Part shown: in pieces, positions 1 to 6,297 of the stretch
How the letters are laid out: the number at the start of each line of letters is the position of its first letter
How positions within the stretch are numbered: the first letter of the stretch is position 1
Assembly: GCA_910589385.1 (NCBI GenBank)
Contig: CAJUTU010000078.1
Coordinates: forward strand, 1-9,676
Direction of reading: 5' to 3'
Length of the DNA: 9,676 nucleotides
Source of the DNA: an uncultured Lachnospiraceae bacterium
GTDB taxonomy: Bacteria > Bacillota > Clostridia > Lachnospirales > Lachnospiraceae
Notes under the pieces: model-generated
The model's input: only the letters and a program-made list of their open reading frames with translations
Databases searched by the model: none
What the model was told of the DNA's origin: nothing
Position numbers and translations under genes: made by a program

Positions 1-54
1 CCATGCGGGTTTCAGCAGTTGATGCCGTTATTCCGTGAATAATTCAGGCTTAGA
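1..54 (+). repeat. Left copy of the window-bounding inverted repeat
   Basis: Bases 1-48 are the exact reverse complement of 9624-9671. After one mismatch (49 against 9623) five more bases pair (50-54 with 9618-9622). The repeat starts CCATGCGGGTTTCAG and its inner end is AATAATTCAGG. It may extend left beyond the window. In one frame, bases 1-42 read PCGFQQLMPLFRE and then TAA, which could be the tail of a transposase or other gene, but the right copy has an in-frame TAA directly before this stretch, so a coding role is not secure. The permease remnant begins immediately inside the repeat. It could be a terminal inverted repeat of a transposon, the inner ends of two oppositely oriented insertion sequences, or a dispersed intergenic repeat. 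Confidence 0.9.
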
Positions 55-540
55 TTTGAATTACGAAAAATATTTTCAAAACGTCTGACACAAATTTCTT
101 TGATTTTGATATTGCTTTTTTCTGTTGTTTTGGGATTCTCGGGTTATCAAAATAAATATGCATTTGATGGGATAAGCAAGGAAGGAACAGGCAAAGCGGC
201 GGTAGAGATTGATAAGGAAATTGCAGCGAAATATGAGGGGATATTGACAGATGAAAAAGTTCAGCAGATGATGAATGATTTTGCTTCCAAAACAAATTTA
301 CATGGAATGAATGCTGCATATCTCTATCATAACGCTATGCAGTCAGCAGCCTTTACACGGTTTTCTGATATGGATGGGAACTGGAATGGTATTCGTGTTT
401 CGGATGCATTTGGCGACGAAGAAATCAGGATTGGTTATGTTGATGGTTGGCTTACTACAAGTCAAAACATGGTTAAGATTTTTTTTATTCTTTCGTTAGT
501 TGCAGTTATTATGATTGCGCCTGTCATAAGGGTCGTTTAG
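43..540 (+). pseudogene. ABC-2 type transporter permease, fragment truncated at both ends
   Basis: The open frame runs from the TAA at 40-42 to the TAG at 538-540, about 165 residues, with no ATG near its N-terminus. The first residues read FRLRFELRKIFSKR, the typical opening of an ABC-2 permease (a short basic amphipathic stretch before the first membrane helix). Helix 1 covers roughly nt 91-150 and is followed by an extracytoplasmic loop of about 100 residues. Helix 2 (MVKIFFILSLVAVIMIAPV, nt 469-525) breaks into RVV and stop. Intact relatives continue with several more helices, so most of the channel is missing. The natural start codon appears to have been replaced by the left inverted repeat. 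A TTG at 100 could initiate, but it lies inside helix 1 and has no good ribosome binding site. No partner ATPase lies beside it. I judge it a non-functional remnant; the family call is fairly sure. Confidence 0.75.
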
Positions 541-663
541 GCCTTGGTTACACTATTGTTCGAAATTTGAGATTGCCATAAGTTTCTAGCTGTAGAGTCA
601 GGACAACGCGGTCAGGGTCAATCATTTCAACGAAAGAAGGTCTCTTAAAGAGTCTGTTGTTTT

Positions 664-692
664 TTGTATATTTCAGATACCTGAAGTATAAT
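664..692 (+). promoter_or_regulatory. Promoter of the MerR gene with a dyad in its spacer
   Basis: A TATAAT -10 box (687-692) lies 17 bp after a weak TTGTAT -35 box (664-669). Bases 667-690 form an imperfect palindrome, 10 of 12 pairs matching, with core TTCAG-ATAC-CTGAA. It fills the spacer and touches both boxes, the usual place for a MerR-family operator, so autoregulation is likely (inference). The expected transcription start, near 699, falls at the ribosome binding site AGGAGGG (699-705), so the leader would be very short. Confidence 0.5.
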
Positions 693-711
693 AGATGCAG
701 GAGGGATACAA

Positions 712-1728
712 ATGAACTATCTTACTGTTGCGGAAATTGCAGATAAATGGAAGGTATCCAGCCGGATGGTTGCCTATTACTGCAAGTCCGGAAGGATAGA
801 AGGTGCTGTGAAAAAGGGGAAAACATGGCTTATTCCTGCTGACGCCCAAAAGCCTCTGGATAAGCGTTATTCCAGAGTCATTGTTAAAGCGAAAGAAAAC
901 CAGACAACTGGGGACGCCCTTGCTGCAGAGGCAGTGGAATCTGCGGTTTATCATACGAAAGATATTTTTGAACATCTGGGATTTACCCGTGAAACCCTGC
1001 GTTATTACGAGGATATTGGATTGATCAAGCCGAAAAGAGGGCAATCTAATAAATACCGTGAATTTGACCTGTTTGATATGTCCCGTCTGATGGCGATTGA
1101 TTTCTTTAAAAAACGAGGATTTTCACCAGTTGCAATCAAAGGGATGCTGGAAGCAAAACCGGAGGAATATACCGTAAAGCTTCAGTTGCAGTCAGACATT
1201 CTGCAGTCTCAGATTGACAGGCTTTCCGAGATGCAGAAGCGCCTGAAGGAAACACAGCGTTTTTGTCAGGTTTTTTTTGAGAATAGTGGTAAGCTTGAGG
1301 TTCGGGAGCTGCCGCTTTATTATGTGGCAGAGCGTTTCCCTTCCGTAGCATCTTTTGGAGAATACAGAGATAAAGTACTGCGATTTCTCAACGTAGAGAA
1401 TGAGGATATCCTTTCAAGCATGGTTCGTGCGCTTACTTTTGATGAAACAGGTTATAAGGGATCTGAAATGTATGTAGTAAAGCCTGTTGGAAGGACAGAT
1501 TATGAAAAGCAATATATTTATCTGGAGCATGGAAAATGCCTTTATACTACATTGCTTGCAGACAATAATGATACTTCGGTTCCTGAAAAGATGTTTTCTC
1601 TGTGCCATGCATGGGCAGAAAAGAACCAGGCCGTGTTCCGCGGCATTGCGTATATCTTTGTCCGTATGGCGATGCCAAATGAGATTGCAGACAAACACGT
1701 TTATGAAATATGGGTTCCTCTAAAATAA
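712..1728 (+). CDS. MerR-family regulator with two HTH modules and a GyrI-like effector-binding domain
   Basis: A 338-residue cytoplasmic transcription factor. Residues 1-45 form a small HTH module (LTVAEIADKWKVSSRMVAYYC) of the MerR/excisionase-like type common in Clostridia. A linker of about 30 residues follows. Residues 80-150 are a classic MerR DNA-binding domain (TKDIFEHLGFTRETLRYYE, then DIGLIKPKRG), continued by a coiled-coil dimerisation helix at about 155-190. Residues 195-338 resemble the GyrI-like/BmrR-type domain that binds bulky hydrophobic or cationic drugs, ending in the family-like YEIWVPLK with a conserved acidic residue. Such proteins sense small molecules and switch promoters with long spacers. 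The start is set by AGGAGGG at 699-705. It stands alone upstream of the flavoprotein/ABC operon, which is the probable target. The ligand is unknown. Confidence 0.9.
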   Translation: MNYLTVAEIADKWKVSSRMVAYYCKSGRIEGAVKKGKTWLIPADAQKPLDKRYSRVIVKAKENQTTGDALAAEAVESAVYHTKDIFEHLGFTRETLRYYEDIGLIKPKRGQSNKYREFDLFDMSRLMAIDFFKKRGFSPVAIKGMLEAKPEEYTVKLQLQSDILQSQIDRLSEMQKRLKETQRFCQVFFENSGKLEVRELPLYYVAERFPSVASFGEYRDKVLRFLNVENEDILSSMVRALTFDETGYKGSEMYVVKPVGRTDYEKQYIYLEHGKCLYTTLLADNNDTSVPEKMFSLCHAWAEKNQAVFRGIAYIFVRMAMPNEIADKHVYEIWVPLK

Positions 1729-1754
1729 GATTAAAAATTAATTGCACTTCCCTC

Positions 1755-1785
1755 TTGACTTGGGGGTTTCCACCGGCCTTACAGT
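1755..1785 (+). promoter_or_regulatory. Candidate long-spacer promoter for the flavoprotein/ABC operon
   Basis: TTGACT (1755-1760) and TACAGT (1780-1785) are separated by 19 bp, the long spacing typical of promoters activated by MerR-family proteins. The spacer holds a partial dyad, GG-n-GG-ttt-CC-n-CC (1762-1774). Transcription would start near 1792, inside the descending arm of the terminator hairpin. The -10 box is poor and the dyad weak. A TATTAT at 1785-1790 lies too far from the -35 box to pair with it. Confidence 0.4.
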
Positions 1786-1813
1786 ATTATTTGTAAGGCC
1801 GGTGTTTTGTCTT
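1771..1813 (+). terminator. Rho-independent terminator after the MerR gene
   Basis: A perfect 13-bp stem, CACCGGCCTTACA (1771-1783) with TGTAAGGCCGGTG (1792-1804), has an 8-base loop and is followed by the T-rich run TTTTGTCTT (1805-1813). It lies 42 bp after the MerR stop codon and would separate the regulator transcript from the next operon. Confidence 0.85.
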
Positions 1814-1842
1814 CGGCCATATTAACTGAAAGGGGGAAAAGA

Positions 1843-2355
1843 ATGCGGCTGCTTATTATCAATACATTACCCAAGGATCACCCAATGGCAGAAAAAGCAA
1901 TCTGTTACCTTACCGAAAAGGTAGCGGTGTGTAGGGTATTCTATACAGAAGATATGGAAGTAGTGCCTTGTATTGGATGCAATGTCTGTTGGTTAAAAAC
2001 ACCTGGTATTTGCGCCGTCAAAGATGATTACGAACAGATCCTAAGGGCTTATTTGCAATATGATGTTACTGTTTTTATCTCTGATACGACACTAGGATTT
2101 GTTGGCTATAAAATGAAAAATATAATAGACCGGATGCTGCCCATGGCGACGATGTATACCAGAATTGAAAACGGACAGACACGCCATGTTCCTCGTTATA
2201 AAAAAGAATTCCAATTCGGGCTTCTATATGCAGGTGAGGGAAATCAGGATTATTTATCACACTGGATGAGTCGGTTTTGTTTGAATTTTCATGGAATCAG
2301 TCTGGGGGCATATTCAATTGAAGTGTGGAAGGAGGCGGCTGTATGCATTTCGTAA
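1843..2355 (+). CDS. Iron-sulfur flavoprotein (flavodoxin-fold NAD(P)H-dependent oxidoreductase)
   Basis: 170 residues. The N-terminus (LLIINTLPKDHPM) is the first strand and phosphate loop of a flavodoxin-like fold that holds FMN. A cysteine cluster C43-x2-C46-x2-C49-x7-C57 (PCIGCNVC, then GICAVKDD) matches the compact [4Fe-4S] motif of archaeal and clostridial iron-sulfur flavoproteins, which pass electrons between donors and FMN. The stretch ISDTTLGFVGYKMKNIIDR corresponds to the FMN ring-binding loop and the helix after it. I chose ATG 1843 because AAAGGGGG lies 6 bases upstream; an upstream TTG at 1807 sits inside the terminator. It overlaps the next gene by 13 bases, pointing to translational coupling. 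The substrate is not evident; quinones, nitro compounds or an exported drug are possible. Confidence 0.8.
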   Translation: MRLLIINTLPKDHPMAEKAICYLTEKVAVCRVFYTEDMEVVPCIGCNVCWLKTPGICAVKDDYEQILRAYLQYDVTVFISDTTLGFVGYKMKNIIDRMLPMATMYTRIENGQTRHVPRYKKEFQFGLLYAGEGNQDYLSHWMSRFCLNFHGISLGAYSIEVWKEAAVCIS

Positions 2356-3017
2356 TGATCAGCGGTGCTGCCCGTACACAGTCTAAGAGCAACACTGCGA
2401 AGATCCTTGCTGCATTTGGCGCGGGTTTGAATAGCAGCGGGAATACATCGGAGACTTGGTATCTCTCAGACCGAAAACAGTGGAAGAGAGCAAAGGCTGC
2501 GTTTGAAGAGAATGAGAATGTCCTGTTTGCCCTGCCGCTTTATGTAGAGAATGTGCCAGGGATTATGCTGGAGTTTTTAGCAGGTCTCTCTGCAAAGGAA
2601 CAGCCGGGAACCCAAATATCCTTTCTCCTGCAGGGAGGATTTCCGGAAGTATCTCAAGGACGATGCTGCGAAGAATTCTTAAAAATGCTTCCGGCACAGC
2701 TTGGATGTGCGTATGGCGGAACGATCATCAAAGGAGATATGTTCGGTCTCAGCCTGATGGGAGGAAGACTAGGAGCAAAACTGTTGCAGCCATTTGTGGA
2801 AGCCGGACAGCAGTTCGGAAAGGATGGTTATTTCCGGCCTGAAATCATGGAGTCTTTCTCGATACCGGAATATCTTTCGGCAAAACAGATCCGCATTGCG
2901 AATGGCCCGCTCCGATATGTTCAAAGATTCGTGATGCGCTGTATTGCAAAAAAGCTTGGGTGTAAGACAAGATTGGATGCAAGGCCATTAAGCGGAATTA
3001 ATTCATGTGGTATGTAG
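2343..3017 (+). CDS. Flavodoxin-like NAD(P)H-dependent oxidoreductase, no cysteine cluster
   Basis: 224 residues. It opens with MHFVMISGAARTQSKSNTAK, a first strand and Ser/Thr-rich phosphate loop like those of flavodoxin-type FMN reductases. At about residues 60-82, VLFALPLYVENVPGIMLEFL matches the second FMN-contact loop (A-P-x-Y-x-x-x-P-G in this family). Unlike its upstream neighbour it has no CxxCxxC iron-sulfur motif and carries a longer C-terminal half with basic residues near the end (VMRCIAKKLGCKTR). ATG 2343 is preceded by AAGGAGG (2329-2335) at good spacing. It lies between the iron-sulfur flavoprotein and the ABC ATPase, with 12 bases before the latter, so the two flavoproteins may act as a pair. 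The family call is moderate because catalytic residues cannot be pinned down by eye. Confidence 0.65.
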   Translation: MHFVMISGAARTQSKSNTAKILAAFGAGLNSSGNTSETWYLSDRKQWKRAKAAFEENENVLFALPLYVENVPGIMLEFLAGLSAKEQPGTQISFLLQGGFPEVSQGRCCEEFLKMLPAQLGCAYGGTIIKGDMFGLSLMGGRLGAKLLQPFVEAGQQFGKDGYFRPEIMESFSIPEYLSAKQIRIANGPLRYVQRFVMRCIAKKLGCKTRLDARPLSGINSCGM

Positions 3018-3029
3018 GAGGAAACGAAG

Positions 3030-3746
3030 ATGGTACAGGTTCGTGAAGTAGTCAAGATCTTTGATGGAAAGGAAGTGCTGCGGCATCTCAATATGAGTGT
3101 GGAACGCGGCACTATCTATGGGCTGCTCGGTGCAAACGGCGCCGGAAAGTCCACTACGTTCAAATTAATCTCCGGTTTACTGCAGCCAAATGCAGGAGCC
3201 ATTCAATTTGATGGAGAAGAAATTCAGGTTCAGGACAGAAAATTTCTGAAAGAGATGGGAATCTTGATTGAAACGCCGGTATTTTATGAGCATTTGTCAG
3301 CGAGAGAAAATTTGGAGATTCATTTGGCTTATATGGGATGTAAGTCAACAGCCATTGATAATAGTTTGCAGATGGTGGGGCTTGCTGATACCGGAAAGAA
3401 GCCGGTTTCTAAATTTTCTCTCGGCATGAAGCAGCGGCTGGCCATTGCCAGGGCAATCAGCCATTCACCGAAGCTTCTGGTATTGGACGAACCAGTCAAC
3501 GGCCTCGACCCTATGGGTATCCGGCAAATGCGGGAACTGTTTTTGGCATTGGCCAAAGATTATGATATGACAGTTTTGATTTCCAGCCACATATTAAGCG
3601 AAATCGAGTATATAGCTGACAGGGTGGGCGTGTTGGTGAATGGGAGTATTGCCAGAGAAGTATCTATGTCGGAAGTAAGGGAAATCTGTCCAGAGGGACT
3701 GGAGGATTATTTTGTCAATATCATGAGCGGAGGTACGGAAAAATGA
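3030..3746 (+). CDS. ABC transporter ATP-binding protein (drug/bacitracin-exporter type)
   Basis: 238 residues, the usual size for a single-domain exporter ATPase of the BcrA/DrrA-like group. In order: Walker A GANGAGKST (34-42), a Q-loop region near 78-84 (ILIETPVFYEHLS, in which Glu stands where Gln is usual, as in many BcrA-like ATPases), signature FSLGMKQRLA (129-138), Walker B LLVLDEP (149-155) with the catalytic Glu, D-loop NGLDPMG, and H-loop His187 in SSHIL. All ATP-hydrolysis elements are present. It works on the cytoplasmic face with the permease encoded next, whose start overlaps this stop codon by 4 bases (ATGA). The ribosome binding site AGGAGG is at 3016-3021. The transported compound is unknown; the flavoprotein and regulator neighbours suggest a toxic small molecule. 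Confidence 0.93.
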   Translation: MVQVREVVKIFDGKEVLRHLNMSVERGTIYGLLGANGAGKSTTFKLISGLLQPNAGAIQFDGEEIQVQDRKFLKEMGILIETPVFYEHLSARENLEIHLAYMGCKSTAIDNSLQMVGLADTGKKPVSKFSLGMKQRLAIARAISHSPKLLVLDEPVNGLDPMGIRQMRELFLALAKDYDMTVLISSHILSEIEYIADRVGVLVNGSIAREVSMSEVREICPEGLEDYFVNIMSGGTEK

Positions 3747-4450
3747 ATTTAATGAGGATGGAATTGAAAAAAACAAATATTAAATCCTATTTTTTTGCTG
3801 CGTCTGCTATTTTCATCTGTCTTTTAGGGCTGGCTTACATATTTGCTTGGGTGCCAAGCCTCGGCACAGCGGATCCGAACGCCGTGGAACTATTTTCTAC
3901 CTATCAGGGAATATCAGCTATGGGAGGGGCTGTCGGACTTATGGAATTTTCAGCTTTAGCATCTGCCATGGGATACCGGTATGTGATAAGGGAGTACAGC
4001 AGTGCAAATGTAATTCTTTTGTTCACATACCCCGTTGATAGGAAAAGTATAGTATGGGCAAAAATTAAACTGTTGTTGCTGTTTGTTTCTGCTTCAATAC
4101 TTGTATGTACATTTGGCAGCTTTATCGTATTTGCACTTACAGGTTATATGTTTTCACTGTTGGACGATAATCTGCAGTTTATAGATATTGCTATAGCATA
4201 TCGAAATGCCTTGGTACTGGCATGTCTTGCGGATGGAATCACTCTTTGTTCTTTACGCATCGGATTTATAAAAAAATCTAATTCAATGACAATTATCAGT
4301 GCGATTCTACTCAGTATGCTGTTGGTGAATATGGCAGCGGATATCAATCAAAGCTTTGCGATTATGTTCAGTTTGTCATCTGTAATATTTGTGACTGGGC
4401 TCCTGTTGACATTTAATATGGTACGGAGAGTCGAAAGAATGGAAATATGA
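3743..4450 (+). CDS. ABC-2 family transporter permease
   Basis: 235 residues with about six hydrophobic segments, near residues 14-36, 55-78, 103-131, 150-170, 180-199 and 205-226, matching the six-helix core of exporter permeases. The N-terminus MNLMRMELKKTNIKSYFF is the typical short basic lead-in to helix 1, and the C-terminus RRVERMEI is cytoplasmic. Its start overlaps the ATPase stop (ATGA, 3743-3746), so the two are co-translated, and GGAGG lies just upstream. It should form the membrane channel of a dimeric exporter with the ATPase. Sequence similarity to described permeases cannot be judged by eye, so the substrate stays open. No clear terminator follows before the TetR promoter. Confidence 0.88.
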   Translation: MNLMRMELKKTNIKSYFFAASAIFICLLGLAYIFAWVPSLGTADPNAVELFSTYQGISAMGGAVGLMEFSALASAMGYRYVIREYSSANVILLFTYPVDRKSIVWAKIKLLLLFVSASILVCTFGSFIVFALTGYMFSLLDDNLQFIDIAIAYRNALVLACLADGITLCSLRIGFIKKSNSMTIISAILLSMLLVNMAADINQSFAIMFSLSSVIFVTGLLLTFNMVRRVERMEI

Positions 4451-4488
4451 TATAAAAAAAAGAACAGTCTAAGCTATTCAGAGAAACA

Positions 4489-4517
4489 TTGACAAACGAA
4501 AGCCTTTTTCATATAAT
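4489..4517 (+). promoter_or_regulatory. Consensus sigma-A-type promoter of the TetR operon
   Basis: TTGACA (4489-4494) and TATAAT (4512-4517) are perfect consensus boxes with the optimal 17-bp spacer. Such a strong unregulated promoter would need repression, which the overlapping palindrome can provide. Transcription should start near 4524, about 24 bases before the TetR start codon. Confidence 0.88.
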
Positions 4518-4537
4518 TAAACTAATAGTTTAATTAT
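4513..4537 (+). promoter_or_regulatory. TetR operator: 25-bp perfect palindrome
   Basis: Arms ATAATTAAACTA (4513-4524) and TAGTTTAATTAT (4526-4537) are perfect reverse complements around a single central A. The site overlaps the -10 box and covers the expected transcription start, the standard position for a TetR-family repressor acting on its own promoter. Repressor binding here would block RNA polymerase. Confidence 0.85.
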
Positions 4538-4547
4538 TGGAGGGATT

Positions 4548-5192
4548 ATGGGAAGAAGAAAAAAAGAACCGAGAGGCGTGCATCGGGAGAACATTGCCTC
4601 TGCTGCAGCCGTGCTTTTTATGGAAAAGGGAATTTCCCAGACATCTATGGATGATATTGCAAAAGCAGCAGGCTACAGTAAGGCAACGCTTTATGTGTAT
4701 TTTGAAAGCAAGGAAGAAATTGTCAGCGTATTGGTATTGGGCAGCATGAAAAAGCTCTGCGCCTACATCTCATCTGCCATACAGCATCAGGAATCCACAC
4801 GGTCAAAGTATGACCTCATCTGCAAGGAACTGGTACGGTACCAGGAAGAATATCCGTTTTATTTCAAAATGACGCTGGAAAAAATAAAGTTTCATTTTGA
4901 GAGCCAGGACTTCTATCCGGAGGAAAGGGAAACTTTTCAGGTGGGAGAAGAGATTAATGAAATGATAAAGACTGTTTTGATGTCCGGTATGGAAAAGGGC
5001 GACTTGCGGGCAGATTTAGACATTGCGCCTGTTTCGTTTTCCTGTTGGGGAATGTTGTCAGGGTTGATTCAGTTTACGGCAAGTAAAGCGGATTACATCA
5101 AACAGTCTATGGGATTATCCAAAGAACAATTTCTTCAATGTGGATTTGATATGATCTACCAGTCTATTGCAGGTATGGAGGTAAAACAATGA
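4548..5192 (+). CDS. TetR/AcrR-family transcriptional repressor
   Basis: 214 residues, a normal TetR length. Residues 12-58 form the N-terminal HTH domain: RENIASAAAVLFMEKGI, then TSMDDIAKAAGYSKATLYVYFESKEE with the family hallmark TLYxYFxSKEE. The rest is helical and variable, as expected for the ligand-binding and dimerisation half. The start is set by TTGGAGGG (4537-4544). It lies directly behind a consensus promoter covered by a perfect palindrome, so it very likely represses its own operon, and derepression by an unknown ligand would raise the two downstream redox genes. Its stop overlaps the next start by 4 bases (ATGA). Family certain, ligand unknown. Confidence 0.93.
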   Translation: MGRRKKEPRGVHRENIASAAAVLFMEKGISQTSMDDIAKAAGYSKATLYVYFESKEEIVSVLVLGSMKKLCAYISSAIQHQESTRSKYDLICKELVRYQEEYPFYFKMTLEKIKFHFESQDFYPEERETFQVGEEINEMIKTVLMSGMEKGDLRADLDIAPVSFSCWGMLSGLIQFTASKADYIKQSMGLSKEQFLQCGFDMIYQSIAGMEVKQ

Positions 5193-5758
5193 TCCAGAAG
5201 CAAGCGCTTGCGATTTTAGGGAGCCCTCATTCGAGTGGAATTACAGCAACTATGTTGAAACATTCTGTTAATGCTGCAGAAAGAGCGGGATATGCCGTTA
5301 CCAAAATCAATTTATATGAAAAAAATCTTGCCTATTGTACAGGATGCAGGGCATGTTTAAAGACAGAGCAATGTGTGCTGAAGGATGATATCCATGAAAT
5401 TACTTCTCAGCTTGGGGCATGTCAGGTCGTGATCCTTGCTGCTCCCGTATATTGGGCAAATGTTCCGGCTCCTGTGAAAAATCTTTTTGACCGGTTGCTT
5501 GGAATTGCTATGGAAGAGACGAGAGCTTTCCCAAAACCAAGATTGTGCGGAAAGAAATATATGCTGCTGACCGCTTGTAATACCCCGGCTCCGTTTTCCT
5601 GGATATTCGGGCAAAGCAGAGGCGCAATCCGTAATATGGATGAATTTTTTAAAACTGCCGGTATGAAACCAATGGGGAAAATCGTCTGTGCCAATACAGG
5701 AAAGAGGAAGGCCGTACCAGACCACATCTTGAGAAAGATTGAGAGGCGATTCAAATGA
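5189..5758 (+). CDS. Iron-sulfur flavoprotein / flavodoxin-family NAD(P)H-dependent oxidoreductase
   Basis: 189 residues. The phosphate loop GSPHSSGITATML (11-23) is the typical FMN-binding start of this family. The cluster C50-x2-C53-x2-C56-x5-C62 (YCTGCRACLKTEQCVLKDD) fits a compact [4Fe-4S] site. APVYWANVPAPVKNLFDR (85-102) is the conserved FMN-ring contact loop and helix. The protein should be a soluble cytoplasmic electron carrier or reductase. It is coupled to TetR upstream (4-base overlap, GGAGG at 5176-5180) and to the FMN_bind gene downstream (another 4-base overlap), so all three are made from one message. This arrangement suggests that it delivers electrons towards, or works with, the membrane-anchored flavoprotein (inference). 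It is distinct from the two flavoproteins at 1843-3017, though of the same fold. Confidence 0.85.
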   Translation: MIQKQALAILGSPHSSGITATMLKHSVNAAERAGYAVTKINLYEKNLAYCTGCRACLKTEQCVLKDDIHEITSQLGACQVVILAAPVYWANVPAPVKNLFDRLLGIAMEETRAFPKPRLCGKKYMLLTACNTPAPFSWIFGQSRGAIRNMDEFFKTAGMKPMGKIVCANTGKRKAVPDHILRKIERRFK

Positions 5759-6162
5759 GACAACATAATAAAAAGTTGCTTGTAGGCGTTGCTGCAGCCG
5801 CGGTTTTTTTAGGACTGATTGCTCTGACAGTTTATTTGAAAAGTGTATGGGATTATAAGCAGGCAGTACAGGAAATTTCTATTGGAGATGTCCGTATCAG
5901 TGATGTTGCCGACGGAGTTTATATTGGAGAATGCAATGTCAATTTCATTTATGCGAAGGTTGAAGTTACAGTACAAAATAAAGAGATTGAGAAGATCAGG
6001 ATATTAGAGCATAAAAATGAACGCGGACAGGCGGCAGAGACGATTGTGGATCAGATTGTTTCGGAACAGAAGATTGATGTGGATGCCATATCGGGTGCGA
6101 CCAACTCAAGCAAGGTCATAAAGAAAGCTGTTGAAAATGCTCTGGAAAATGGTTTGCAATAA
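5755..6162 (+). CDS. Membrane-anchored FMN-binding domain protein (FMN_bind, RnfG/NqrC-like)
   Basis: 135 residues. A basic N-terminus (MRQHNKK) precedes one hydrophobic segment at 8-28 (LLVGVAAAAVFLGLIALTVYL), which would anchor the protein with its domain outside the cell. Residues 50-133 match a minimal FMN_bind domain: DGVYIGECNVNFIYAKVEVTV, then KIRILEH, then the flavinylation motif DAISGATNSS (110-119). In RnfG, NqrC and relatives, ApbE attaches FMN covalently to the Thr of SGAT, here T116. No apbE gene is visible here, so an enzyme encoded elsewhere would be needed. The start overlaps the upstream stop by 4 bases (ATGA), with GAGAGG about 10 bases before it. A role in extracytosolic electron transfer is inferred from the domain. 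Confidence 0.88.
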   Translation: MRQHNKKLLVGVAAAAVFLGLIALTVYLKSVWDYKQAVQEISIGDVRISDVADGVYIGECNVNFIYAKVEVTVQNKEIEKIRILEHKNERGQAAETIVDQIVSEQKIDVDAISGATNSSKVIKKAVENALENGLQ

Positions 6163-6234
6163 ATTTTTCTGCTATCGTGAGGGAAAGCGCTGTCTAATGA
6201 GACAGGAGAACCGGATTAAAAATGCCAAAAAAAG

Positions 6235-6265
6235 TCGAGACTATATTCTGGAACAATGTTATACT
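6235..6265 (+). promoter_or_regulatory. Candidate promoter of the UvrA-like gene
   Basis: An extended -10 element, TGTTATACT (6257-6265), lies 32 bases before the start codon. The best -35 match is a poor TCGAGA (6235-6240) at 19-bp spacing. The 135-bp gap from the FMN_bind stop (6163-6297) also holds a small hairpin, CTGTCT-AATG-AGACAG (6190-6205), with no T-run, so it is not a clear terminator and read-through from the TetR operon remains possible. Confidence 0.45.
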
Positions 6266-6297
6266 GCGAACAGAAAATTTAAGAAAGGGGAACAGAT

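Noticed and set aside
1..42. Coding tail PCGFQQLMPLFRE-stop as the end of a transposase
   Set aside because: In the right copy an in-frame TAA stands directly before it. Another frame (TMRVSAVDAVIP-stop) is equally open, and nothing in 13 residues identifies a family.
548..715. Minus-strand open frame ending LETYGNLKFRTIV-stop
   Set aside because: The residues look protein-like, but only about 48-55 codons are open, the frame overlaps the MerR promoter and start, there is no ribosome binding site, and no family is recognisable. It may be the tail of a lost gene.
673..1044. Minus-strand reading frame of 123 codons opposite the MerR gene
   Set aside because: It lies antisense to clear MerR-domain coding sequence, has no ribosome binding site, and its translation shows no domain-like pattern.
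1807..1842. Longer N-terminus of the first flavoprotein from TTG 1807
   Set aside because: The TTG lies in the T-run of the terminator. ATG 1843 has AAAGGGGG at correct spacing and opens directly with the flavodoxin first strand.
2325..2342. Longer N-terminus of the second flavoprotein from ATG-like codon 2325
   Set aside because: It would place the ribosome binding site AAGGAGG inside the coding region. ATG 2343 has correct spacing and begins the beta strand at once.
6190..6205. Hairpin CTGTCT-AATG-AGACAG as terminator of the TetR operon
   Set aside because: The stem is only 6 bp and no T-run follows.
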